NCBI GenBank assembly: GCA_951213105.1
Contig: OX578140.1
Location: forward strand, 36,484,003 to 36,548,002
DNA from: Amaurobius ferox
Lineage: Eukaryota > Arthropoda > Arachnida > Araneae > Amaurobiidae
Length of the DNA stretch: 64,000 bases
Direction of reading: 5' to 3'
Made by a program: the position numbers and the translations under genes. Shown here in pieces: positions 58,490 to 64,000 of this stretch. The notes beneath the pieces were generated by a model. That model saw only the letters and a list, made by a program, of their open reading frames with translations, did not search any database and was not told the origin of the DNA. Each line of letters opens with the position of its first letter. Positions within the stretch are counted from its first letter, which is position 1.

Positions 58490-59020
58490 TTACGACACTT
58501 TCATTTTTTTTCCATTTAACACTTAAAATACAAATGCAACATTTATACGCAGCTATTCCCTTTATTTCTCTATCAGTGCTGACACTTTTATACTGAAGAA
58601 AAGTTTTATCTTGGAAAAAATCAAAATGTCGCTACTTCATCAGCCGTTCTTCTTCTCTTTCTGTCAAAATCGCTGCAATTAGGTGCATTAAAACGTCAAA
58701 TGTGTTAGTTTTTATATTAACGGCATCTATCGCTTGCAGCGCTGGAATCAATTATGGTAATGACTTTCGAATACCAAAATCTTGACTAAAATGAGAAACA
58801 GTAGTAAAAACGATTTCTTCTGATTTTTCAAAGAAACTATTAAGTATATTTAAAATATCCATTTTGAACTTACATTGTGCCATTAATGATTTCTTTTTAA
58901 CTAAAACGACGGGGGCGTTATTTTATATTTATATTGGAGACACAATTAGTTTTACGATTATTTTGCTTTTATACTTAAGTGTTTCTTTTCTTTATTAAAA
59001 TATCTGAATCTTTATAAAAG
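58490..59020 (+). repeat. Repeat R5, copy e
   Basis: TTTTATCTTGGAAAAAATCA, AATCGCTGCAATTAGGTGCA, ATCAATTATGGTAATGACTT and GAGAAACAGTAGTAAAAACG follow the R5 order. Confidence 0.65.
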
Positions 59021-59068
59021 AACATTAAAATTTATTGTGCATAATGTGTCAAATTTCACAATATTATA

Positions 59069-60196
59069 CAGTGGAGCCCGTATATAATGTAATCGTAACG
59101 GACAGGAAGAAAATATTCATTATAACCGATAAACACTTTATCTATGGGATAAACAATAAAACTGACTATGGAAAGGTTTGCGTGTATTGGTCTTTTATTT
59201 ACGTTGAAAAATATCTGTAATTTTCTTTTAAACATTTATATTTACAACATATTTGCATAGCACTTTTCCTATTGCAATAAATTTTCACTGCAGTTAGCCG
59301 TGTGGACTTTAAAATAGTAACGTGAATCAATACGTAAAATACACGCTGTGCAGAGGATAACCAACAAGCCCGAAGTCCAAAAGAGAAAGCATTCCTCTTT
59401 TGAGTTTGTTGGTTCTCTTGCACTAATGAAGGAGATCCAGCGTATCCTCAAAACAGTTGTATGCTGCATTATTGTGTTATTTGTGTTTATATACGTTGCT
59501 CAAGTTTTCCTTAGTAACGTGAATTTTGGAGGCTTTTCACAGCAATTTTTGACGTTATCCTCCCTCTTTTAAATCTGTTTCGGTTTCTTCGAATTCGGTT
59601 TCCTCAGGCGTATTCAGCAACTGTAGTAATAATGGCATTATCACTACAGTTGCTGATATGTGTCTGATGTGTGTGTTTATTGTGTGTATCTTTATGTTTC
59701 TATTATGTTTTTCTGTTTCAATACAATCATTGCTTACAGCATAATTGTCAAAAGTAAAGCCTGACAGCACTCCTTCCCTTAACCTATTCCACATTGAATT
59801 ATCGTCATAGATCGAAAATGAAGGATTGTTGAATTTTTCATAAAACGGCAGCATGTTTCTAGCAATTTTTCAGTGTGTGTGGATAAACATCTCGCCAAGC
59901 ATCACCTAAAAATTGGCAGTCAATCTTCATGTGTTTAGGCTCCATCGTATCTGGGAATGCATCTTTGTTACCAAACTAATTGTTGCTCCTGGAATTTTAC
60001 TTTTACTCGAACAGTTCCACGAAAATATTTTTCTTCCTTTACCTCTCTCACACAGAAAATTTCGAAATATCGGATGTACGGATATCTTAATTGTTCGCTA
60101 TAAGCAATACGTTTAACATTATGAAAGTATTTGAGATCCAAAGGGACAAAAAAAAAATTCGTAATAACTGATACTTCCCTACGTCGGAGCTCACTA
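59069..60196 (-). mobile_element. Possible pogo-like DNA transposon remnant
   Basis: CAGTGGAGCCCGTATATAA at 59069 (preceded by TA) resembles the inverse of the sequence ending at 60196 (followed by TA): TAGTGAGCTCCGACGTAGGG on the minus strand. In between, a 99-codon minus-strand frame (59854-59555) reads WNRLREGVLSGFTFDNYAVS and ends in an acidic Glu/Thr-rich stretch, which recalls the C-terminus of pogo/Tigger transposases. No catalytic motif is visible, so the call is weak. Confidence 0.3.
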
Positions 60197-60779
60197 TATG
60201 TGTGTTCTACTGCATTGATTGAAGCGAAGCAAGTTCCTTAACTTCTCAGATCATGATTGTGTGCGAACATTTCTTTAACATACTAAAACTCAAACGATTT
60301 CAATTGTATTTTGAACATGCCTTAAACAATTCCTGTTTTAGATCATGAAGAAACCTGAATTTTAAATAACCATCTAGAGATAAAGGTCAAAGATCAGATA
60401 ATATTAAACCTATAGAGTAAAATTAATTTCATTAAAGTCAAAATCAACTAAACTGAATTTTCCATTTGTCTGGTATAACTTGTACAGTTGTCCTAGGCTG
60501 TCTTGTACATTAATTATTCATTTAATATTTTGGATATAATATTTGAGTTTCTTACATAAAATAAACATCTCAATTATTACAACATCCAGCTGGATTCTCT
60601 GCAGGGCACGAGAACCAGCCTAGCCTAGTGTAGTTCAACTTAAATTTACTGCGGCAATTATGCAAAAATTAAAAAATAATATACTATAAAACCTTATGAG
60701 AATCTACATCATTGGTGGAAAAAACTTTACTATACAATTGGTTTTATTAAAAATATTTAAAGCATCTATTTCTCAGAAT

Positions 60780-61190
60780 TTGATATAAATAGAGATTAGA
60801 TGGTGACTGATATAGATTCAGCATCAATTTCCGGAGGGGGTTGGGGTTCAATAAGGATTTCCACTTTCGGTTCTTTTTCCACACACATTTCCGGTTTAAA
60901 ATTTTTCATTTTAACTTGAAGCATCTTATGCAACATCACGATGCAACTTAGATGATGATTGATATAGATACAGCATCGAATTCTGGAGGAGGTTTGCTTA
61001 AGGTTTTTACTTCCGATTTTTATTTTCATTTGCAGTTCAATATATTTCCTTGAAACACTTATTTCTCAGGATTGTCATCTATAGATAGAGCTTAGAGATT
61101 TTGATTAATATAGATGCGGCATCCAATTCCAGAGGGGGTAGGCAATTCACTAAGTATTTACATTTCCGCTCCTGGAGATGCCATTTCCGT
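60780..61190 (-). repeat. Diverged ~150-bp tandem repeat, three units, coding-like on minus strand
   Basis: Units near 60780-60900, 60935-61010 and 61065-61150 share a TTTCTCAG..T / GAT.GATATAGAT.C.GCAT / CCAGAGGGGGT-type order. On the minus strand each unit can encode a related peptide: PPPEIDAESISVTI, PPPEFDAVSISII and PPLELDAASILIKI. The first lies in a 77-codon frame (61029-60796). Whether this is an exon-like array or chance is unresolved. Confidence 0.4.
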
Positions 61191-62019
61191 TTTTTTCCAC
61201 AAGATTATCGTCGGTTTCTGTACAGCAAGTAGTATTTGGATACAATTTTTTATCCGAAAACGTTCAGCAGCAAGCATTTATCTTCCCTACATGTACTAAT
61301 TTAATAAATTTCAATTAAGTTTAAGAGATATTATAGACAAACAAGGTATATCAGTTTGATTTTTTTTTTATTATTATAATGCAAAGACAATACACCATAT
61401 CCTCCCGAAAATCAGAATCCTGTAAATTTTCAATTTATCCATGCGCTAAAATAAAAATGAAATGTGCTTAAGTACTCGTGTTTTGATATATTTTCAAGCA
61501 TTCTTTTTAAATACGGAGGGGGGGGGGGGGGGGTTGTCCTACGAATTCTGCTCAAAGTTCGTTGCAAAGAGATACTTCGACCTTTTTCACGGTTAAAAGA
61601 CGGAAATTCTGTGAAAATATTTTCGATCGCTAAGTAACCAATTTATAGGGAAATAACTCAAAATTACGCTTCAGTATTAAATAACTGAAAAACTAATTTG
61701 AATTTTAAAAAAATAAAAAATAAAAAATCTCTCCGATGTGTATTGCAACCTGACCTGAACTATTGCTGTACTGAATTTTAAAACTGTCTTCTGCTTAAAT
61801 TTTCCGTTACACCACAGACAAATGTACAAACAAGCAAACTAACAGACATCTCCTTCTATTTATAGAATACTCATAAAACATAATGGATTTGTAACAAATT
61901 GTTAAAACTAACCATTGGAAACGAACGATTCAAGATTCTCAAACAAGCACTTAATATCAAGAAGAAGAATCCTTAAAGGCAATTAAATATTATAATATCT
62001 TGCCCTTTTAATAAATTAC
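61191..62019. other. Non-coding; G16 run
   Basis: A G run lies at 61518-61533. Nothing else recognised. Confidence 0.4.
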
Positions 62020-62310
62020 TGGAGAATAAATTTTACTTAACCATTGCCTCAATTACGGTTCAATTAAACAGGCTAATTCCTTTACAATAAAATGTTTTAA
62101 AACGCCAATTAATTATTCGGAATTCAGTCAAATTAATTACTTTTATACTTGAAACCAAACATATGAAAAGTATTGAAATAAACTACTTGAAAATGCAGTA
62201 AAATGGAGAGATTTAATTGTATCTTCATTACTTTAAGAGTACAGTTTTGTTTTATTATAAGTGTGCTCAAGTTTAAACATACCTGAGCTTTGAAAGATTA
62301 GCAATTTTAC
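62020..62310 (+). repeat. Repeat R8, copy b
   Basis: Aligns with 49780-50110 (AATTACTGGAGAATA, CGGAATTCAGTCAAATTAA, TTGTATCTTCATTACTTTAA, ATAAGTGTGCTCAAGTT). Confidence 0.55.
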
Positions 62311-62759
62311 AGTAAAATAAGACTATTAATTTACTCAATGGAATTATGTTAAAACTTACTAGAAACGTTTTCGGGAACTATTTTATTAAAACGATTGCAC
62401 TTGAGAAATGTTTATTCGCCTGTTTTTTATTTTTAAATACTTAATAGAGTAAATCTAGGCAGAAACCTCCCAATTTTTTTAGAATAATTCCGGATACATC
62501 GGGCGTTTTCCAAATTTGTAAACTGTAGCTTCGAATCGATCGACAGAGAACGACGCTCATATAGTAGAGCCACAAATTATTGCAAACACAATAGTGCTTA
62601 TAGCTCCGCTATAGGAACGCCCTCTATAGATCAACGCAGAACTTTGAATGAAAAAGTTTGGAAGAGGGGTTGCGCTGTGCTGAAATATAGAAAAATGATT
62701 TTGATAAGAAAATGAATTTTTCTTTTATATAAATATAATGTATTATTTATTATGCTTTT
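62311..62759. other. Non-coding, no recognised feature
   Basis: Nothing recognised. Confidence 0.35.
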
Positions 62760-64000
62760 TAACACTTTACAACAAAGTTGAAAAGTGTTTATGACTTTGT
62801 TCATTCTGTCTGTCTGTCTGTCCGTTAGCACGATAACTGCCGTAAAAATGACTTAATCAAAATGAAATTTTAGTATGCTGTTCAGACGGTCTGTAGGACC
62901 TATGTGAATATAAATGAATAATATCACCCAATTAGTTTTGGATTGAACCCTGGTTGAAAAAATGAAATACATTGAGCCCTATGGGACCTAATTTTTTAAG
63001 CATGTTTTAAGCGGATTTAAAATTCACAAATTGCTTCGAAAATTTTAGGTAATATTCAAATTGTTCCACAAAATATATTTAAAAAAATTCAGCGAAATAT
63101 ATTCAGTAGTTTTTTAAATAAAAATTAAAATAATAATAACACCTCTTATATGAAGCGATCACGTGACCATGATATGAAAAGATCACGGGACCTACTTCAA
63201 AATGATATATGGCATCCATCTTGTCCCAAAATCGTGATTTTTAAAGTTCTTTTTAATTCATATTGAGTGTTGTATCCGTCCTAAAACCACTTTATTTCTG
63301 CTTAAATTCTGTGCATCTACATACTGAAACAACGCAATGACAATATATTTGAGTTTAAATGCTCATCCAAATTTGATTATTTCTATAACGAAGCCTATTT
63401 TTCACCTATGTAAAATGTAAACAGCAAAATATGTAGAATGAGTTGTATTAGAATTGCTGTATTTCTTTAACACAAAATCATTTAGTCCATGGAGTCTGCG
63501 TAGCTGATATGAATGAAATATTCATTGATTTTACAAAGAGAAGGACGATTTTTTTCGATGAAGTTTTACACATAGAGTTTAATTACTTGTAGCTCCATGG
63601 TCTTAATTTTTAAATAAAATAAACTATTATAGTATTGTGATGAATGAAATGAATGGGAAAATGTTATGAATGAAATGCTGTTTCTATAGAGAGATCCAGG
63701 CGTGTTATTTTTTCTATGACGTCATTTGAATGAATTTCAGTTGTTTTCGATGAAGTTTTCAAATATAATAAATTATCGTAGTATTATGATAATTCTAAAA
63801 TTATTACCGAGGAATGTATCACATTTTAGAGAAGTTTAAACCAGGCAATTTACATTTCAATGCCGTCATTTGAATGAAGTTCATTTTTTTCGATGAAGGT
63901 TTAAGTTTTCAAATATAATAAATTAATGTATTATTGTGATAAGTTTTAAAATATTACCGAGGAATATATTGCATTTTAGACATGTTTAAATAAAATTGCA
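62760..64000 (-). mobile_element. Repeat R1, copy d, cut by the window end
   Basis: The hairpin end (TAACACTTTACAACAAAGTT at 62760) and a short CTGT run are followed by the whole R1 body, including the doubled GATCAC(G) boxes (63158, 63181) and the TTCCTCGG-type internal repeats. The remaining ~70 bp would lie beyond 64000. Confidence 0.75.

Overview
This is an AT-rich, intron/intergenic-type stretch of a metazoan nuclear genome with no convincing intact host gene. The mobile-element content (mariner and Tc1 elements, tRNA-derived SINEs, Penelope-like retroelements, a degenerate orphan ORF family known from arthropods, and long TA, CA and GACA microsatellites) points to an arthropod. A chelicerate, most plausibly a spider, is my best guess, but nothing here fixes the species. 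Almost every open frame over 60 codons is either a piece of a decayed transposon or a by-product of repeats.

Layout. 1-6.5 kb: tRNA-like SINE remnants, then a textbook nest in which a mariner element (2185-3815) has inserted at a TA inside one terminal repeat of a non-autonomous long-TIR element (2131-4533), followed by a 155-bp tandem array. 6.5-12.4 kb: three copies of a 1.3-kb non-coding repeat (called R1 here) with a (GACA)n block and a terminal hairpin. 13-17 kb: repeat family R2 (palindromic 3' end) and a foldback retroposon with a hammerhead-like core. 18.5-22.5 kb: a decayed Penelope-like retroelement on the minus strand with its GIY-YIG endonuclease in front of the reverse transcriptase (Naiad-type permuted order), with a 564-bp tandem duplication behind it. 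22.6-27 kb: R4 repeats, an orphan ORF pseudogene and a SINE with a perfect target duplication. 27-31.8 kb: a C-rich minisatellite, an internally deleted Tc1 element and two more SINEs. 32-44 kb: repeats, an R2 copy, two foldback elements (one flanked by TTAA) and long TA tracts. 44.7-48 kb: a second Penelope-like fragment split by a SINE, R5 repeats and a hAT-like (DUF4371/ZMYM-type) transposase remnant. 48-64 kb: R5, R8 and R2 repeats, a 300-bp tandem array, truncated SINE tails, a possible pogo-like remnant and R1 copies running off the window end.

The parts do not form a pathway. They are layers of transposition whose order can be read from nesting: mariner into the long-TIR element, a SINE into a Penelope-like RT, and a SINE tail into R1. 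The most informative items are the permuted Penelope-like element, the hammerhead-like foldback, the solitary ~60-bp SINE tails with target duplications, and the TTAA-flanked foldback. R1 to R8 are labels I made up for repeat families defined only by similarity inside this window.
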